Source of the DNA: Streptomyces sp. CB09001
Lineage (GTDB): Bacteria; Actinomycetota; Actinomycetes; Streptomycetales; Streptomycetaceae
DNA length: 64,000 nt
Direction: 5' to 3'
Assembly: GCF_003369795.1 (NCBI RefSeq)
Contig: NZ_CP026730.1
Span: 558,001 to 622,000, forward strand
In this document: positions 40,901 through 51,597 of the stretch, in pieces
Position numbering within the stretch: position 1 is the first letter of the stretch
How the letters are laid out: each line of letters opens with the position of its first letter
Position numbers and translations under genes: made by a program
The notes under the pieces: generated by a model
Databases searched by the model: none
Told to the model about the DNA's origin: nothing
Seen by the model: the letters and a program-made list of their open reading frames with translations, nothing else

Positions 40901-41521
40901 CGTTCCGGCGTCGCTGCCATGTCTGCCGCGGAAGGTCTGGCGCTGTTCGACGCGGCCGTCGCCGCCGGAGCCCCGGACCTCGTAGCCGCCCGCCTCGACC
41001 TGTCCGCCCTGGATCCGGAGACGGCCCCAGCCCTGCTGCGCGCCCTGGTACCGAACTCCGGGCCGCCCGCGAACCCGGCCGCCGGGCGGCGCGCCGTGCC
41101 CACCGCCGGACTGAGGAGCCGGTTGAACCGAGCCCCCCGCCACGAGCGCGGCCACCTCCTCCTGGAGACGGTACGGGCCGAGGTGGCCGGAGTCCTCGGA
41201 CACACCGACACGGAGCAAGTGACGGCCGACCGCCGGTTCCAGGACCTGGGCTTCGACTCACTGATGGCGGTCGAACTGCGCAACCGGCTGAGCATCACCG
41301 CCGAGATCACGCTGCCGCCCACGCTGGCCTTCGACCACCCCACACCGAACGCGCTCGCCAAGCGGCTGCAGGCCGAACTTCTGCCTGATTCCGTGACGCC
41401 GGGCGGCGACGGGGCGGCCGACGGGCAACCGGTGGACGGCCTCCCGATCGGCGGCAGTGCCCTGGACACGATGAACACCGACGACCTGGTGCGCCTCGCA
41501 CTCGGCGACAGCAAGTCATGA
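28937..41521 (+). CDS. Type I modular PKS: loading AT-ACP, module 1 (KS-AT-DH-KR-ACP), module 2 (KS-AT-DH-KR-ACP)
   Basis: This is a 4194-residue protein. GTG 28937 (AGCGAGG six bases upstream) is preferred; GTG 28859, overlapping the P450 stop, is the alternative. Loading AT: active Ser214 in GHSNGE, with Trp in LWSRAQ where extender ATs have Arg, so a monocarboxylic starter is expected. ACP Ser534 lies in GLES. Module 1: KS Cys766 (DTGCSSS), AT Ser1229 with YASH (methylmalonyl), DH His1543/Asp1708 but HAVRD for HxxxG, B-type KR Tyr2134, ACP Ser2307. Module 2: KS Cys2544 (DTACSSS), AT Ser3006 with HAFH (malonyl), DH His3314/Asp3480, B-type KR (LDD) Tyr3940, ACP Ser4108. A C-terminal docking segment follows. 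Expected output is a methyl-branched conjugated diene acyl chain. Confidence 0.93.
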   Translation: MSVENIRTDGDPDAGEARAHDGRAAFRGGVMPWVLSGRTATSLRMQSRRLLQHLTDQRGVPGGAAAIGLSLAVSGTAGRNRAVLLAGSQDEFAAELTALAAQRRTSAQVTGAAGRCERVVFVFPGQGSQWTGMAADLLEHSDVFRASIAACSRALAPHVDWSGRSLEDVLRAAPGAPTLDRDDVTQPALFAVMVALADLWQSFGVRPSAVIGHSNGEISAAVVAGALSLDDGARAVSLWSRAQARLAGEGAMIAVPLSAAELEPRVARSGGQVSMAAVNGPRSVVLSGDRDAVETLLADLAAEGIAARRIPVQVAAHSPHIEQLRDTVLADLAPLRPRPSRVPFHSTVTGERTDTRSLDAGYWYRNLRGSVAFEGTVRSLADHDAFIEVSAHPVLTMALQQTLDEAGSDAVVSGTLRRHQDGPRRFLTSLAELYIAGAAVDWRPAFPADTAAVELSWPEETEETEEPEETEETEGPGVPASEERDHLSLRDRSEQEITEFLMALVRSETCLLLGRDSPDAVSPVESFRDIGLESATAVELRNRLAAATGLRLPVTLVFDHPTPEQVVTRIRGELLGAVPQPAVPRRRASASPDEPVAIVSMACRFAGGVESPGDLWKLLMQERDAVSDFPGNRGWALDALFDGGEERSGRSYTRQGAFLDDADQFDAEFFGISPREATAMDPQQRLLLETGWEAVERAGIDPATLRGSGTGVYVGAMAQDYGPRLHEADDAAGGYLLTGTYTCVASGRVSYTLGLEGPAITVDTGCSSSLVAVHLAAQALRQGECDLALAGGATVMASPGLFVEFSRQRGLSQDGRCKAFADSADGTGWGEGAGILLLERLSDAHRNNHPVLAVIRGSALNQDGASNGLSAPSGPAQERVIHDALTAAHLTPTDIDALEAHGTGTTLGDPIEAQAILATYGRAHTPQQPLYLGSVKSNIGHTQAAAGIAGIIKMIHAMRHGILPRTLHIDRPSTHVDWTTGAVTLLTRTTPWPDTGHPRRAAISSFGISGTNAHLILEEFAPDRAAEPDGIDPRQVRAKGGAFPGSSATPVVLSAKTEQALRAQAARLLDHLREHPGMNARDVGLSLALERRHFGRRAGLVARDRAELEAGLSALAEGDGTTGPTLVAGQAKESVRPVFVFPGQGAQWAGMAAGLLESCPVFARRIAECATALEPLVDWSLTDVLRGADTAPDFDRVDVVQPALWAVMVSLAEVWRSLGVRPAAVLGHSQGEIAAACVAGVLSLAEGARVVALRSRALTALSGLGGMMSVPRPAEWVLEEIRAWQGRISVAAINGPAQVVVSGDADALDEFLARCESKEVRARRIGVDYASHSSHVEKIEGEIARVLTGIAPRSGDIAVFSSLTGRALADGEEMDAGYWYRNLRGTVEFEQATRALLDTGHTMFIEVSPHPVLAVGLEATIEAAGADAVALGTLRRGEDQTGRLLTSLAEAHCHGAAVAWTAVFEGTGARRVDLPTYAFQRRRHWLDTPDPAADAAGLGLQRAGHPLLAGMTGIAGTDGNGDDGGLLLTGRLTPRTHPWLADHAVRDTVLLPGAAVVELAVAAGDRLGCGLLHEVVLEEPLVVPTDSAVHLQVKAGPADGAGQRRLSVHSRPEQGGHLPWTRHATGVLTTEEEPTFEAPRSWPPSGAEELSLDGLYDRLGELGYAYGPAFRGLMRAWRLGGDRYAEVALPEDVNGQAADYGIHPALLDSALHLALLDDSTDLRLPFSFGKVTLHASGASALRVHLTRDGSGNAALTATDRSGTPVLTIGSVTFRPLPAGGLSSASPSDGLYHPVWQPVPLPAAPSAKRWALLGTDPLEVPHALRHADFDELRAALDSGERAPDVLVLPCVSGDRDRTGPEAAHSAAVRVLNRVQRFLADERLEDTRLLVLTREAVAVTADRELQDLPAAAVRGLAYTAANEYPGRVALVDLGQSDSGGVLPAALAAVTDDLPLAVRGGQLYAPRLVRTPAPAGAQDVAPAGIDPDGTVLITGGTGSLGRTLTRHLVEHHGARHLLLASRQGDTAPGARELVAELAERNVHITITACDVTDRQALVELLAGVPEHHPLTAVIHTAGALADATVANLAPESLGKVLLPKAYAAWHLHELTKDAGLSAFVLFSSIAGLTGNPGQGNYAAANTFLDALAHHRRARGLPATSLAWGLWESPVGSLAARLSDADRARWARRGVLPLSHDRGMRLFDEALASGEPLLLPAELNLAALRNPSPSASPPALLRTLVPAPRRRRAVTAASGAVGTRSWGERTAALPEAERLRSAGDLVRAAVAAVLGLPGAGDVPGSSAFKDLGMDSLTGLELRGRLTAATGVPLPATTVFDHPTPSALAAHLIAELRGTEAGPAVPPASSLGTSPPRTDEDPVVVVGMACRYPGEVSTPEELWRLAADGVDAIGQFPRNRGWNLDELYHPDPDHPGTTHTRSGGFLYDADQFDAEFFGISPREATAMDPQQRLLLETGWEAVEHAGIDPTVLHGTRTGVFTGVMRSEYATGAHSVPDTSEAYRTTGLASSVASGRLSYTLGLQGPAITVDTACSSSLVAVHLAAQALRQGECDLALAGGATVMASPGLFVEFSRQRGLSQDGRCKAFADSADGTGWGEGAGILLLERLSDAHRNNHPVLAVIRGSALNQDGASNGLSAPSGPAQERVIHDALTAAHLTPTDIDALEAHGTGTTLGDPIEAQAILATYGRAHTPQQPLYLGSVKSNIGHTQAAAGIAGIIKMIHAMRHGILPRTLHIDRPSTHVDWTTGAVTLLTRTTPWPDTGHPRRAAISSFGISGTNAHLILEQPPVPDSGEDREPAVPSVLPWVLSARGTEGLRARAAQLRPLTEDGGGIGPAHLDIARSLAASRATLPDRAVVLATGPGELASGLTALAAGQDMPHVVTRRAADRGGVAFLFTGQGSQRPGAGAGLYAAQPVFAAAMDAVCAELDRHLDLEIPLKDLILDTGADGHGHGHGHEDLLDQTRYTQPALFALETALFRLTEHHGLVPDHLLGHSIGELAAAHAAGVLTLPDACALVAARGRLMHAAPAHGAMAAVRATVEEVRAALDTLGLGGGQAVVAAVNAPDAVVVSGDESAVRQVESHWRNAGRQTRLLRVSHAFHSPHMDGVLEEMRQVAAGITYSPPRIPIVSNLTGRIATTEQLTDPGYWVRQLRETVRFHDGLETLFASGAATFLELGPDPVLAALVRSAAATRGTGADAVAAASLIRRGHDEVHTFVTGLAQAYAGGAAVDWSGLLRDGRTVSLPTYPYRRKRFWASPTPAAAPTAASGIHPLLGAGVELAGGLGWLATGRLDPQARPWLAEHVVQGRPLLPGAAVAELALDAARRTATSRVADLTLELPLVLDTAMDIQLRVNAPGSGGSRAFTLWARLAGADGTEWTRHASGVLDKAGSLPPADDAWPAVWPPPEATAIPVDGLYHRLAERGYAYGSAFRGLRAAWRHGDDLYVEVTLPDAARADDDRFLLHPAALDAALHAAFCGIRDEDGGDRFVVPFAWSGLSLHTSGATELRVLLRRGDGDTYSLLLADGTGAPVCTVDALAVRNLRAVAESPDGPTLLTVRWGDAPRTPESTTAVPWAVVGRDGTGVTETVRATGVRVRHYPDLGGLRRALDEGAPAPAVVLVPEPGRPSDTGEPTSSDPLAAPGGPSGTGEPAGASMGAVLASHAVLDLSRQWLADERLAGSRLVLITDGAVTTGSGDGRPDPAGAAVWGLIRSAQTEHPGRFVLLDTDGRAESTGHLVAALASDESQLALRAGRMSVPTLQAHRAKPAGEGRGNLFDRHSHVLITGGLGTLGRLVARHLVERYGVRRLLLTGRRGGATPGAGAFLEELAVLAPQVSVTLAACDITDSAALAEVLAAVPEEHPLTGVVHAAGVLDDAVVEGLDPDRLDRVLLPKAAAAVHLHDLTANLNLSAFVLFSSLAGVLGSAGQANYAAANAVLDGIARLRHAEGRPALSIAWGLWADESSMTGPLGETDRLRMARSGVAAMSAAEGLALFDAAVAAGAPDLVAARLDLSALDPETAPALLRALVPNSGPPANPAAGRRAVPTAGLRSRLNRAPRHERGHLLLETVRAEVAGVLGHTDTEQVTADRRFQDLGFDSLMAVELRNRLSITAEITLPPTLAFDHPTPNALAKRLQAELLPDSVTPGGDGAADGQPVDGLPIGGSALDTMNTDDLVRLALGDSKS
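30311..30355 (+). repeat. 9-bp tandem repeats in the loading AT-ACP linker
   Basis: Five units of GAAGAGACG (one with CCG) encode an EET-type acidic run between the loading AT and its ACP. The copy number is likely to vary between strains. It probably acts as a flexible acidic tether. Confidence 0.9.
31232..31989 (+). repeat. Near-identical KS tract, copy 1 (module 1 KS)
   Basis: These 758 bases match 36566-37323 (offset 5334) with a single difference seen on reading, A at 31942 against C at 37276. The tract runs from the active-site Cys codon to just past the NAHLILE end of the KS. The flanks diverge, which indicates gene conversion or recent duplication between the two KS domains. Confidence 0.93.
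36566..37323 (+). repeat. Near-identical KS tract, copy 2 (module 2 KS)
   Basis: This is the partner of 31232-31989. The tract uses GAA, GCA and CCC codons more freely than the neighbouring PKS sequence, and its codon style differs visibly from the flanking AT and DH regions. Confidence 0.93.
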
Positions 41522-41542
41522 CCACCCTCTGCAGGGGAAGGT

Positions 41543-44500
41543 ATGGAGAGTTCGATGGCGTCCACCGCACCAGAGCAAGTCGTCGACGCGCTGCGGGCCG
41601 CGCTCAAGGAGAAGGAGCGGCTCCAGGCCATCAACGACCGCCTCACGGAACGCGAGGCCGAACCGATCGCGATCGTCGCGATGGCGTGCCGCTACCCCGG
41701 CGGCGTCACGTCCCCGCAGGACCTGTGGCGGCTGGTCATCGACGAGGTGGACGCGGTCGGCCCGTTCCCCGTCGACCGGGGCTGGGACCTGGCACGGCTG
41801 TACGACCCGGATCCCGGGACCCCGCACACGTCGTACACCAGGGAAGGCGGATTCCTGTACGAAGCAACGGAGTTCGACGCCACGTTCTTCGGCATCACAC
41901 CACGTGAGGCACGGGCGATCGACCCGCAGCAGCGGCTGCTGCTCGAAACCTCGTGGGAGGCGGTCGAACGGGCGGGGATCGACCCGGCAACGCTGCGCGG
42001 CACACCCACCGGCGTCTTCGTGGGCACCATGTACGACGACTACATGACCCGGTTCTCCCCGGCGCCGCAGGAGTACGAGGGATACCTGGGCACCGGCAGC
42101 GCGGGCAGCGTGGCTTCCGGGCGCATCGCCTACACCTTCGGCTTCGAGGGGCCGGCCATCACCGTGGACACGGCGTGTTCCTCCTCGCTGGTCACGCTGC
42201 ACCTGGCCGCCGCCGCGCTGCGTCGCGGTGAATGCTCACTGGCCCTGGCGGGCGGCGCGACCGTGATGGCGACACCGACGCCGTTCATCGAGTTCAGCAG
42301 GCAACGCGGCCTGGCCCCGGACGGCCGGTGCAAGGCGTTCTCCGCCTCGGCCGACGGGACCGGCTGGTCCGAGGGAGTGGGGCTGCTGCTCGTCGAACGG
42401 CTCTCCGACGCACGGCGCAACGGCCACCCGGTACTGGCGGTGGTGCGGGGCTCCGCCGTCAACCAGGACGGCGCCAGCAACGGACTCACGGCGCCGAACG
42501 GGCCGGCGCAGGAGCAGGTCGTCCGACAGGCCCTCGCCGGCGCGCGCCTGTCCGCGGCCGAGGTGGACGCCGTGGAGGCGCACGGCACCGGCACGGCCCT
42601 CGGTGACCCGATCGAAGCCCACGCGCTGCAAGCCACCTACGGCAGCGCACGCACCGCGGACCAACCCCTGTATCTGGGCTCCCTCAAATCGAATCTCGGG
42701 CACACCCAGGCCGCTGCCGGCGTCGGTGGAATCATCAAGATGACCATGGCCCTGCAGCACGGTGTCCTGCCCAGAACGCTGCACGCCGACGTGCCCACCG
42801 GGCATGTCGCATGGTCCGCCGGCACGCTGGCGCTCCTCGACAAGTCGATCCCCTGGCCCGAGCGCGACCACCCGCGACGGGCCGCCGTGTCCTCCTTCGG
42901 CATCAGCGGAACCAACGCCCACGTCATCCTGGAACAGGCGCCCGAACCGCGGCAGGCGCCGGAGCGGCAGGCGCCGCCGCTGCCCACCGTGCCCTGCCCG
43001 CTCTCCGCGGTCGACGAAGCCGCGCTCCGGGCGCAGGCCCGGCGTCTGCACACACACCTCACCTCCGGCCCGGACACCGGGAAGGAGGCCGGGAGCCTGC
43101 TCGACATCGGCTTCTCGCTGGCAACCGGCCGCAGCAGTCTGCCCCATCGCACGGTGCTGCTCGCCAGAGACCGGGACGAGCTCCTCGGCCTGCTGCGGGA
43201 CGTGGCCGTCGGCGACCCGGTCCCGGAGGTGATCCGCGGCCGCGCCGCCGAGGGCAGGACGGCGTTCCTCTTCGCCGGGCAGGGATCCCAGCGGGCCGGC
43301 ATGGGCCGGACGCTGTACCAGACGTTTCCCGCCTACGCGGCGGCCTTCGACGACGTGTGCGCCGCGGTGGACCCCCATCTGGAACGTCCACTGCGAGACG
43401 TGGCCTTCGCGACGGAGGACTCCCCCGGCGCCGGAGCGCTGCACCGCACCGAATACACCCAGCCGGCGCTCTTCGCCTTCGAAGTGGCCCTGTACCGGCT
43501 GTTGACGTCCTGGGGCGTGCGGCCGGACGCGGTCCTCGGCCACTCCGTGGGCGCGCTCGCCGCCGTACACGCCGCAGGGGTGCTCTCTCTCGAAGATGCC
43601 GCCGAACTCGCCGCCGCACGAGGCCGCATCATGCAGCGGCTGCCGTCGGGCGGGGCGATGGTGGCGCTGCGTGCCTCCGAGCAGGAGGCCAACGCCCTGG
43701 TAGCCGGGCGGGAGGAGCTCGTCTCCCTGGCAGCCGTCAACGGCCCCGACGCCACCGTGCTCTCGGGCGACCGCGACGCCCTCGAAGCCGCCGTCGCGAC
43801 GTTCGAGGCGGCCGGCGGCAAGGCCACCTGGCTACGCGTCAGCCACGGCTTCCACTCGCCCTTGATGGAACCGGGCCTGGACGAGATCCGGGCCGTCGCC
43901 TCGCGCCTGGACTTCCGGGAGCCGCAGTGCGCCATCGTCTCGGACCTGACGGGGCGCGCCGAGGACGTGACCGCACTGGCCGACCCCGAGTACTGGGTAC
44001 GGCACGCGCGGCACGCGGTCCGCTTCGCGGACGGCCTCGACAGCCTCACCGAGCTCGGCTGCACGCGGCTGCTGGAGCTCGGCCCTTCCGGCGACCTCGT
44101 GTCGATGGCCACCGACTGTCTCACCGGCGACGGAGCCGGTTCGGCACGCACCGGACACGAACTGATACCGGTCCTTCGCCGGCGGCCTCCGGAGCCCGCC
44201 GCCGCGTTGACCGCGCTCTCCCGGCTGCACGCCTGCGGCGGGGCCGTCGACTGGGTCTCGGTCTTCGCCGGCCAGGGCGCCCGCCGGGTCGAGCTGCCGA
44301 CGTACGCCTTCCAACGCCGCCCGTACTGGCTGGACGGCTCACCGGACATCGGTGCCCCGCGCTCCGACGGGCTCACCGCCGCGGATCATCCGATGCTCAA
44401 AGACGTCGACGAACTGCCCGAGGGAGCACGGCTGTTGAGAGGACGCCTTTCCCTCGCGGAGCATCCGTGGCTGGCCGACCACCGGGTCGCGGGCGAGGTT

Positions 44501-47500
44501 CTGGTGCCCGGCACCGTACTGCTCGACCTGGTGCTGCGTGCTGCGGGCGAGGCGGGCCTGGAAGCGGTGGAAGAACTCGTCCTGCGGGCCCCGCTGGTCG
44601 TGCCGGACGACGTGGAGATCCATCTGCAGGTGTTCCTCGCGGCCGACGACGGCTCGGGTCGGCGGGACGTCGTCGTCCGCTCCCGGCCGGCGGGCGCGAG
44701 CGGAGCGGAAGCCTGGACGCCGCATGCCCACGGCACGGTCACGGGCCAGGCGGACGAGGCCGACACCGACCTGGTGACCGCCCCCGAGGTGTGGCCGCCC
44801 CCTGGCGCCGAACCGGCCGCTGTGCACACGGCGCCGTTCTATGCCCGGATGGCCGAGCGGGGCCTGGAATACGGGCCCGCGTTCCGCGGCGTACAAGCGA
44901 TGTGGCGGCGCGGGAGTGAGGTCTTCGCCGAGGTGGCACTGTCCGGCGAGCGGCAACCCGGCCACGAACGTTTCACCGTGCACCCGGCCCTGTTCGACGC
45001 GGCCCTGCACCCGATCGCTCTCGGCGGCCTGGCCGACGGCGGAGCGGACGGCGGCACCTGGCTGCCGTACTCGTGGTCCGGGGTACGCGTGCTCCGGAGT
45101 GCCGACGCGAAGCTTCGCGTCAGGCTGGCACCGACGGGCCCGAACGCGGTCGGCATCACCGCGACGGACTCCTCGGGCAGGCTGGTCATGTCCGTCGACT
45201 CGTTGACGGTGCGTCCGTTCACGGCGGGCGTCGCCGCCGGTGAGCGCGACGGCCTGATGCTTCCGGCGTGGGAACCGTTGTCCGGCACCGCTGCCGCGCC
45301 GGACACGAGCCGCTGGGCGGTGCTCGCCCCGCCGTCGGCCCGAGGCGGCGTCGGGCCGTGTCCCGGCGTCGACCTCGCGTCCGCACTCAGCACCGGCGCG
45401 CCCGGTGACGCCCCGCAGGTCCACCACGACATCGCCGTACTCACCGCCGTGGACAAGCCCGCGCCCGCCCTCCTCCTGGTGCCCTGTCCGGCCTCGGCGC
45501 CGGGCAGCCGTGCGGACGCCGATGACATCCACGCGGCCGTGCGCCACGTAGTGGCCGCAGTGCAAGCGGTGCTCGCCGACGACCGGCTGGCCGGGACCCG
45601 TGTGGCGGTGCTCACCCGCGACGCCGTGGCCGTCGGCGGCGAGCAACGCGCGAGCGCGCTCGCCCACCGTGCCGTCTGGGGCCTGATCCGCTCCGCACAG
45701 GCCGAGCACCCTGACCGATTCCTCCTGCTCGACGAGGACTGCACACCCGGCTCCCGGCGCGCCCTGGCCGCGGTGCTCGCCTCCTCCCGGCCGCAGCTCG
45801 CCCTGCGTGGCGGCATCGCGCACCGGCCGGTCCTCGCCGCGTCGGACCTGGGCACGGCCCTGCGCCCGCCGGCCGGCAGCCCGCACTGGCACCTCGACTA
45901 CGTGGCCAAGGAGACCTTCGCCGATCTGTCCCTGCGGCCCTGGCCCGAGGCGGACGCCCCGCTCACCGAGGGCCAGATCAGGGTGCGGATGCGGGCCGCG
46001 GGCCTGAACTTCCGTGACGTCCTGCTGTCACTGGGGGTGATCCCCGCTTCCGTGGACGGGACCGCCACCGGACCGGGCCAGGGCGGCGAGGGCGCCGGCG
46101 TCGTCCTGGAGACCGGCCCGGGTGTCACCGCCCTGCACCCCGGCGACCGGGTGACCGGGCTGTTCCACGGCATCGGGCCGGTCGCGGTGACCGACCACCG
46201 GCTGGTCTGCCGGATCCCCGACGACTGGTCCTTCCGCCAGGCAGCCGCGATCCCGGTGGCCTATCTCACCGCCTACTACGGCCTGGTGGACCTTGCGCGG
46301 CTGCGTGCGGGCGAGTCGCTGCTCGTGCACGCCGGCACCGGAGGCGTGGGTACCGCCGCCCTCCAGATCGGGCGACACCTCGGTGCGCGGACGTACGCCA
46401 CCGCCGGCCCGGCCAAATGGGACGCGCTGCGCGCCGCGGGACTGCCCGAAGCGCACATCGCCTCCTCCCGTGACCTGGGATTCGAGCGTCGCCTGCTGGA
46501 CGCCACCGGGGGCAGGGGGGTGGACGTGGTGCTCAACTCCCTCGCGGGGGAGTTCACCGATGCGTCGCTGCGTCTGCTTCCACGCGGCGGCCGGTTCCTG
46601 GACATGGGCAAGACCGACCGGCGCGACCGCGAGAGCGTGGCCGGGCAGCACCCGGGCGTCGATTACCTCGCCTACGACGTGCGCGATCCCGGCCCCGACC
46701 GCATCCACGAGATCCTCACCGCCCTCCAGGAGCTCTTCGCACAAGGCGCGCTCACCCCGCCCCCGGTGTCGACCTGGGACATCCGCAACGCGCCGGACGC
46801 GTTCCGGTACCTGAGCGAAGCACGACACATCGGCAAGGTCGTGCTGGAGTTCCCCGACGAGGACGGGCCGTGGGACACCGCCCGGGCCGTCCTCGTCACC
46901 GGCGGGCTCGGATGGCTGGGTCGGCTTGTCGCCCGGCACCTGGTGGACCGGCACGACGTGCGCGAGCTTGTACTGCTGGGCCGCAGCGCGCCCGGCGAGG
47001 CCGCGGCACGGGACCTGGCCGCGCTGCGCGAGACCGGGGCGCGGGTCCGCACAGTGGCCTGCGACGCGGCCGACCGCGACGCGTTGGCGGCCGTTCTCGG
47101 CGAACTCGCCGCGGACGGAGTGCGGATCGGCGGCGTCGTCCACGCGGCGGGGGCCCTGGACGACGGGCTCCTCGGCTCCCTGACCCCGGGCCGGCTCGAC
47201 GCCGTACTGCGCCCCAAGGTCGACGCTGCCCTCAACCTCGCCGAACTCACCGAGGACCTGGACCTCTCCGCGTTCGTCGTCTTCTCGTCGCTCGCCGGAA
47301 CGCTCGGTTCTCCGGGACAGGGCGCCTATGCGGCCGGCAACGCGTTCCTCGACGGCCTGACGGAGTACCGGCGTTCACAGGGGCGCCCAGGTGTCTCGCT
47401 GGTATGGGGCCTGTGGCAGGGGGATGGCGGCATGGGTGCCGCCCTGAGCGACATGGACCTCGCCCGGATGGCTCGCAGCGGAGTGGTGCCGCTGGACGCC

Positions 47501-48115
47501 GGGCAGGGCCTCGGACTGCTGGACGCCGGGCTCCGCCGGAACAGGCCGGTGGCCGTCGCCGCGCGGTGGGACGTCGAGGGCCTGCGTGCGCGGCGCGCCG
47601 CGGGCGGCACCGTGCCTCCGCTGCTGGAGTGCCTGCTCGGCAACACGTCCTCGCGCGCCGTCGCCCCCGCCCCCGGTGTGCCGGCCGCCGTGGCGGACGG
47701 CGGCGATCACCTTCTGAACACCGTGCTCCATGAGGTCGCAGCCGTTCTCGGTCACTCCTCGGCCTCGGCCGTCGAGCCCGACCGCACCTTCGACGAGGCG
47801 GGCTTCGACTCGCTCACCACCGTGGAACTGCGCAACCGGCTCGCCGCCGCCACCGGAATCAAGCTGCCCGCCACCTTCGTCTTCGACTTTCCGACACCGG
47901 CCGATCTGGTCGTCCACCTGCGCGCCCGACTCCCGGACACCGGTGGCGACGACGCACGCGGCGGCGTGGATGCCGACTCCGGGATATTCGACGGCCTCTC
48001 CCGGATCGAGACGCAAGTGACCGATCTTCCACCCGACGACGCCCGGCGTGCCGCGGTGATCGACCGGTTGCACAACCTGCTGACCAAGCTGAACCCGACG
48101 ACGGAGGACGCGTAG
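41543..48115 (+). CDS. Type I modular PKS, module 3 (KS-AT-DH-ER-KR-ACP)
   Basis: This is a 2190-residue protein from ATG 41543 (GGGGAAGG upstream), 21 bases after PKS1. The N-terminal coiled-coil docking helix is residues 1-38. KS has Cys212 (DTACSSS) with EAHGTGT and NLGHTQ His residues. AT Ser668 lies in GHSVGA, with HGFH suggesting malonyl. DH has His980 (HxxxGxxxxP kept) and Asp1152. ER (about 1449-1770) has the NADPH motif HAGTGGVG at 1596. KR is B-type with LDD and Tyr1929. ACP Ser2090 lies in GFDSL. All reductive domains look active, so this module adds a saturated CH2-CH2 unit. There is no thioesterase or reductase domain. The last ~45 residues look like a C-terminal docking helix bundle. 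Confidence 0.94.
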   Translation: MESSMASTAPEQVVDALRAALKEKERLQAINDRLTEREAEPIAIVAMACRYPGGVTSPQDLWRLVIDEVDAVGPFPVDRGWDLARLYDPDPGTPHTSYTREGGFLYEATEFDATFFGITPREARAIDPQQRLLLETSWEAVERAGIDPATLRGTPTGVFVGTMYDDYMTRFSPAPQEYEGYLGTGSAGSVASGRIAYTFGFEGPAITVDTACSSSLVTLHLAAAALRRGECSLALAGGATVMATPTPFIEFSRQRGLAPDGRCKAFSASADGTGWSEGVGLLLVERLSDARRNGHPVLAVVRGSAVNQDGASNGLTAPNGPAQEQVVRQALAGARLSAAEVDAVEAHGTGTALGDPIEAHALQATYGSARTADQPLYLGSLKSNLGHTQAAAGVGGIIKMTMALQHGVLPRTLHADVPTGHVAWSAGTLALLDKSIPWPERDHPRRAAVSSFGISGTNAHVILEQAPEPRQAPERQAPPLPTVPCPLSAVDEAALRAQARRLHTHLTSGPDTGKEAGSLLDIGFSLATGRSSLPHRTVLLARDRDELLGLLRDVAVGDPVPEVIRGRAAEGRTAFLFAGQGSQRAGMGRTLYQTFPAYAAAFDDVCAAVDPHLERPLRDVAFATEDSPGAGALHRTEYTQPALFAFEVALYRLLTSWGVRPDAVLGHSVGALAAVHAAGVLSLEDAAELAAARGRIMQRLPSGGAMVALRASEQEANALVAGREELVSLAAVNGPDATVLSGDRDALEAAVATFEAAGGKATWLRVSHGFHSPLMEPGLDEIRAVASRLDFREPQCAIVSDLTGRAEDVTALADPEYWVRHARHAVRFADGLDSLTELGCTRLLELGPSGDLVSMATDCLTGDGAGSARTGHELIPVLRRRPPEPAAALTALSRLHACGGAVDWVSVFAGQGARRVELPTYAFQRRPYWLDGSPDIGAPRSDGLTAADHPMLKDVDELPEGARLLRGRLSLAEHPWLADHRVAGEVLVPGTVLLDLVLRAAGEAGLEAVEELVLRAPLVVPDDVEIHLQVFLAADDGSGRRDVVVRSRPAGASGAEAWTPHAHGTVTGQADEADTDLVTAPEVWPPPGAEPAAVHTAPFYARMAERGLEYGPAFRGVQAMWRRGSEVFAEVALSGERQPGHERFTVHPALFDAALHPIALGGLADGGADGGTWLPYSWSGVRVLRSADAKLRVRLAPTGPNAVGITATDSSGRLVMSVDSLTVRPFTAGVAAGERDGLMLPAWEPLSGTAAAPDTSRWAVLAPPSARGGVGPCPGVDLASALSTGAPGDAPQVHHDIAVLTAVDKPAPALLLVPCPASAPGSRADADDIHAAVRHVVAAVQAVLADDRLAGTRVAVLTRDAVAVGGEQRASALAHRAVWGLIRSAQAEHPDRFLLLDEDCTPGSRRALAAVLASSRPQLALRGGIAHRPVLAASDLGTALRPPAGSPHWHLDYVAKETFADLSLRPWPEADAPLTEGQIRVRMRAAGLNFRDVLLSLGVIPASVDGTATGPGQGGEGAGVVLETGPGVTALHPGDRVTGLFHGIGPVAVTDHRLVCRIPDDWSFRQAAAIPVAYLTAYYGLVDLARLRAGESLLVHAGTGGVGTAALQIGRHLGARTYATAGPAKWDALRAAGLPEAHIASSRDLGFERRLLDATGGRGVDVVLNSLAGEFTDASLRLLPRGGRFLDMGKTDRRDRESVAGQHPGVDYLAYDVRDPGPDRIHEILTALQELFAQGALTPPPVSTWDIRNAPDAFRYLSEARHIGKVVLEFPDEDGPWDTARAVLVTGGLGWLGRLVARHLVDRHDVRELVLLGRSAPGEAAARDLAALRETGARVRTVACDAADRDALAAVLGELAADGVRIGGVVHAAGALDDGLLGSLTPGRLDAVLRPKVDAALNLAELTEDLDLSAFVVFSSLAGTLGSPGQGAYAAGNAFLDGLTEYRRSQGRPGVSLVWGLWQGDGGMGAALSDMDLARMARSGVVPLDAGQGLGLLDAGLRRNRPVAVAARWDVEGLRARRAAGGTVPPLLECLLGNTSSRAVAPAPGVPAAVADGGDHLLNTVLHEVAAVLGHSSASAVEPDRTFDEAGFDSLTTVELRNRLAAATGIKLPATFVFDFPTPADLVVHLRARLPDTGGDDARGGVDADSGIFDGLSRIETQVTDLPPDDARRAAVIDRLHNLLTKLNPTTEDA

Positions 48116-48116
48116 C

Positions 48117-50162
48117 GTGCCAACGACCGACATGACACAGGCGACACCCCGGGCCTCGGCGCCGGCCGCATCCTCCCGTTGGCTGCGCACCTTCCGGAAG
48201 GCCGGGCCCGGCTCCGCGCTCCTGGTGTGCTTTCCGCACGCCGGCGGCGGCGCGAACGCCTTCTCCGCGATGGCGGCGGCGCTGCCCGAGGACATCGGGC
48301 TGGTCGCCGTCCAGTACCCCGGTCGGCAGGACCGGCGCGCCGAGCCGTGCGGCGAGGACATCGCCGGGCTCTCCGAGGGGGCGGCCGGGGAGCTTCTCGC
48401 GTACCCCGGCCGACGGCTCTTCCTCCTCGGCCACAGCATGGGCGCCCTGGTCGCCTTCGAGACGGCCCGCCTGCTGGCGGAACGGCACATCGTCGCACGG
48501 CTGTTCGTCTCGGCCGCCCGGCCGCCCTCCCACGACTGGCAGGAGCCCGACCTGGACGGACTCACCGACAGCGAGGTCGTCACGGGGGTACGGCGACTGG
48601 GCGGTGTGCCCGAACCGCTCCTCGACGATCCGGAGACGGTCGGCGAGCTGGTGAGGGTCCTGCGCGGTGACCACCGGGCGCTGCGCCGCTACCGCGCCCC
48701 GGCCGACGCCGTTCTGCCGATCCCGGTCACGGTGCTCCTGGCCGAGGAGGACCCCAAAAACTCGGCATCACAGGTACGGGACTGGGCGCGGCACAGCACC
48801 GCCGGGTGCGGGATCGAGCGGCTGCCCGGCGGCCATTTCTCCCTGACCGACGCGGAGTCCCCTGCCGTGCCGCTCCTCACCCGGTACATCCGCGAGGAAG
48901 CCGCGCTCTCCCAGGGCCCGGGGGGCGGCCGGGACGACGGAAGGGACAGGGACGGCAGCGTGCGAGCGGCCGAGGCCGGGGCCGCGGAACCCGCGGCCTT
49001 GATCAAGGAAATACTCCTGGCCGGCCTGCGGGGCGTTCGTCCGCCGCTCTCCACCGACCTGACCCGGCTGGAGGACGCGGCACGCGAAGTGCTGGAGCCG
49101 AACGCCTTCGGCTACGTCGCGGGCAATGCCGGCACCGGCGTGAGCACCCGCAACAACCGTGAGGCATTCGACCGCCTGCGGCTGGTGCCACGGATGATGC
49201 GCGGCACCGCTCGGCGCGACATGTCGGTGTCGCTGCTCGGCCATCGCCTGCCGTCGCCCGTACTGCTCGCCCCGGTGGCCGCCCAGGGTGCGGTGCACCC
49301 CGAGGGCGAGCTCGCCACCGTCCGCGGTGCGGCGGCGGTGGGCCTGCCGTTCGTTCTGTCCTCCTTCGCCTCCCGGACGCTGGAGGAGGTCGCCGCTGCG
49401 GCGGGTCCAGAGCCGCGGTGGTTCCAGCTCTACCTGCCCACGGAGCGAACCGTGGCGGAGTCCCTGGTACGCCGGGCGGAAGCGAGCGGCTACACGGCGC
49501 TGGTCGTCACCGTCGACGCCCCGAGCTTCGGCTACCGGCCGGTGGACCTCGACGCGGCCCATTCACCGTTCCTCCAGGGCATCGGCATCTCCAACTACAC
49601 GGACGACCCCGCATTCCGCGCAGATCTTCCCCCGGAAGCCGACCGGCTCGCGGTCCTCGCGCACTGGGCGGGCACCGCCACCGACCCGGCACTCACCTGG
49701 GACGACCTGGCCTGGCTGCGCCGATGCACCGAGCTGCCCGTGCTGGTCAAGGGCGTCCTGCACCCCGACGACGCCCGGCTGGCGCTGGAGTACGGGGCGG
49801 ACGGCGTGGTGGTCTCCAATCATGGCGGACGCCAGCTCGACGGCTGTGTGGCCAGCCTGGACGCGTTGCCGGCGGTACGCGCGGCAGTGGGCGACGCCGC
49901 TGCGGTACTGCTCGACTCCGGAGTCCGGACCGGCCCCGACGTCCTCAAGGCGCTCGCGCTGGGCGCGGACGCGGTGCTGCTGGGCAGGCCCTACGTCTAC
50001 GGACTCGCCCTCGGCGGACAGCACGGGGTCGAGCATGTGCTGCGCTGCCTGCTGGCGGATCTCGACCTGGGCTTGGCGCTGGCGGGCTGCGCCTGCGTAG
50101 CCGATGTCACGGCAGAACTCCTCACACCGCCGGGAGGAATCCCCGGCGTGCACCACCCCTGA
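48117..50162 (+). CDS. Fusion protein: type II thioesterase + FMN-dependent alpha-hydroxy-acid oxidase
   Basis: This is a 681-residue protein from GTG 48117, one base after PKS2. Residues about 30-262 form a TE II alpha/beta hydrolase (CFPHAGGGANAF; Ser107 in GHSMG; GGHFSLTD His). A Gly/Asp/Arg-rich linker (about 263-300) leads to an alpha-hydroxy-acid oxidase domain: FGYVAGNAGTG, RLVPRMMRG, SNHGGRQLDG (His569 base and Arg) and the FMN-phosphate segment DSGVRTGPDVLKALALGADAVLLGRP. TE IIs hydrolyse acyl or aberrant chains from carrier proteins. The oxidase converts alpha-hydroxy to alpha-keto acids. The joint would release the chain and oxidise it, providing the substrate for the operon's aminotransferase (inference). 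The reading frame is continuous through the junction. Confidence 0.9.
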   Translation: MPTTDMTQATPRASAPAASSRWLRTFRKAGPGSALLVCFPHAGGGANAFSAMAAALPEDIGLVAVQYPGRQDRRAEPCGEDIAGLSEGAAGELLAYPGRRLFLLGHSMGALVAFETARLLAERHIVARLFVSAARPPSHDWQEPDLDGLTDSEVVTGVRRLGGVPEPLLDDPETVGELVRVLRGDHRALRRYRAPADAVLPIPVTVLLAEEDPKNSASQVRDWARHSTAGCGIERLPGGHFSLTDAESPAVPLLTRYIREEAALSQGPGGGRDDGRDRDGSVRAAEAGAAEPAALIKEILLAGLRGVRPPLSTDLTRLEDAAREVLEPNAFGYVAGNAGTGVSTRNNREAFDRLRLVPRMMRGTARRDMSVSLLGHRLPSPVLLAPVAAQGAVHPEGELATVRGAAAVGLPFVLSSFASRTLEEVAAAAGPEPRWFQLYLPTERTVAESLVRRAEASGYTALVVTVDAPSFGYRPVDLDAAHSPFLQGIGISNYTDDPAFRADLPPEADRLAVLAHWAGTATDPALTWDDLAWLRRCTELPVLVKGVLHPDDARLALEYGADGVVVSNHGGRQLDGCVASLDALPAVRAAVGDAAAVLLDSGVRTGPDVLKALALGADAVLLGRPYVYGLALGGQHGVEHVLRCLLADLDLGLALAGCACVADVTAELLTPPGGIPGVHHP

Positions 50163-50372
50163 TGACCACCGCAGGGCCTGTCCCTGCCGGGCAACTGCTG
50201 TGCTGAGGGCCGCTCGAGGCGTGGGCGGCGGGGCCCCGCGCAGCGCGGCGGCCGCGATCGCCACGCGATACGCGACCGATAGCCGGATCCGGAGACTCGG
50301 CTCACGAACCGACGGACCGATTCCTCTCCCCCGATCGCGGCCCGCAAGGGTGGACAGAAAGGCTGGAATGAC

Positions 50373-51566
50373 GTGAGCATGCCAACAATATCGGGCCAGC
50401 GACTACTGGCTTGTCTGGACAGACTGGCCGCGTTCGGAGGTCGCCCCGACCGGGGCGTGGACCGCTTGGCCGGCTCCGCCGAGGATCTTCAGGCCCGCCT
50501 CTGGATGGCGGAGCACCTGCACGCTCAAGGGCTGGAGTCCTGGACCGACGAGACCGGCAATGTCTTCGGTCACGCTCCCGGAGTCGGCGACAGCCGACTG
50601 CTTCTCGGCTCGCACACCGACACCGTACCCGCCGGCGGCCGGCTCGACGGAGCGTACGGGGTCATGGCCGCCATGGAGGTGCTGACGACCCTCCACGAAC
50701 ACGGCCATCCCGCCGCCCGATGCCTGGAGATCGTGAGCTTCTGGGACGAGGAGGGCGCCCGGCCCGACTCCTCCGGCGGCATGGTCGGCTCCACCGCTCT
50801 GTGCCAGAGCCCTCATCTGGCCCTGATCGACTCCTTCGTCGAGCTGCACATCGAGCAGGGCCCTCGCATGGAAGAAGCGGGCCAGGAACTGTGTGTGGTC
50901 GAGGGGATCGTGGGTGTCGACCGACACCTCATCCGTACGGTGGGCGAACCCAATCATGCCGGGACCACTCCGTTTCCGCTCCGCAAGGACGCCGGGCGGG
51001 CTCTCATGCGTACGGCAGCCGTCGTCCAGGAGCTCCTCCGCTCGGTCCACGACACCGTCGTCGGAAACATAGGAACGGTGACCCTGGATCCGGGCGCCCC
51101 CAATGTGGTCCCGGGCGCCGCGCAGATGGTCGTCGAGATCCGGGCGCCGCACGAGGAGTCGCTCGCGCGGTGCGCCGACATGGTCCTGGAGCGGGCGAGG
51201 ACGATCGCCCAGGAGGAGGGGTGCACGGTGGAGCACCAGCTGCTCTCGCACAAGCCGGTGGTCGACTTCGACGACGGCATGCGCGCGCTGCTGGAGAAGG
51301 TGACGCTCGGCACGGGCCGTGCCACCGGCTCCCTGTACAGCTATGCGGGCCACGACGCCGGCGTGATGAGCGCGCACGTCCCCACCGGGATGGTGTTCGT
51401 GCCCAGCGCGCGGGGGGTGAGCCACTCCCCGCGCGAATACACCCCCGAGCATCTGCTCGTGCAAGGTGCTCAGGTCCTGCTCGATGCCGTGATCGCCCAC
51501 ACCGAAGCCAGGACGGCTCCCGGCTCCTCAGGAAGCACCGGCGCCGCCTGGAACGCGAGAGCGTGA
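50373..51566 (+). CDS. M20-family Zn amidohydrolase (hydantoinase/carbamoylase type)
   Basis: This is a 397-residue protein; GTG 50373 was chosen, with ATG 50379 possible. Metal and substrate motifs of the N-carbamoyl-L-amino acid hydrolase/allantoate amidohydrolase group are present: GSHTDTVPAGGRLDGAYGV, FWDEEGARPDSSG (Pro where Phe is usual), ELHIEQGPRMEE, PNHAGTTPFPLRKDA, SYAGHDAGVM and VPSARGVSHSPREYT. Such enzymes hydrolyse carbamoyl or ureido amide bonds. It is the last gene of the rightward operon, 210 bases after the fusion gene. A role in trimming an N-carbamoyl or N-acyl group during product maturation is possible but unproven. Confidence 0.87.
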   Translation: MSMPTISGQRLLACLDRLAAFGGRPDRGVDRLAGSAEDLQARLWMAEHLHAQGLESWTDETGNVFGHAPGVGDSRLLLGSHTDTVPAGGRLDGAYGVMAAMEVLTTLHEHGHPAARCLEIVSFWDEEGARPDSSGGMVGSTALCQSPHLALIDSFVELHIEQGPRMEEAGQELCVVEGIVGVDRHLIRTVGEPNHAGTTPFPLRKDAGRALMRTAAVVQELLRSVHDTVVGNIGTVTLDPGAPNVVPGAAQMVVEIRAPHEESLARCADMVLERARTIAQEEGCTVEHQLLSHKPVVDFDDGMRALLEKVTLGTGRATGSLYSYAGHDAGVMSAHVPTGMVFVPSARGVSHSPREYTPEHLLVQGAQVLLDAVIAHTEARTAPGSSGSTGAAWNARA

Positions 51567-51597
51567 CCCACACGATCCGCGCGAACGCGATCCGCCT

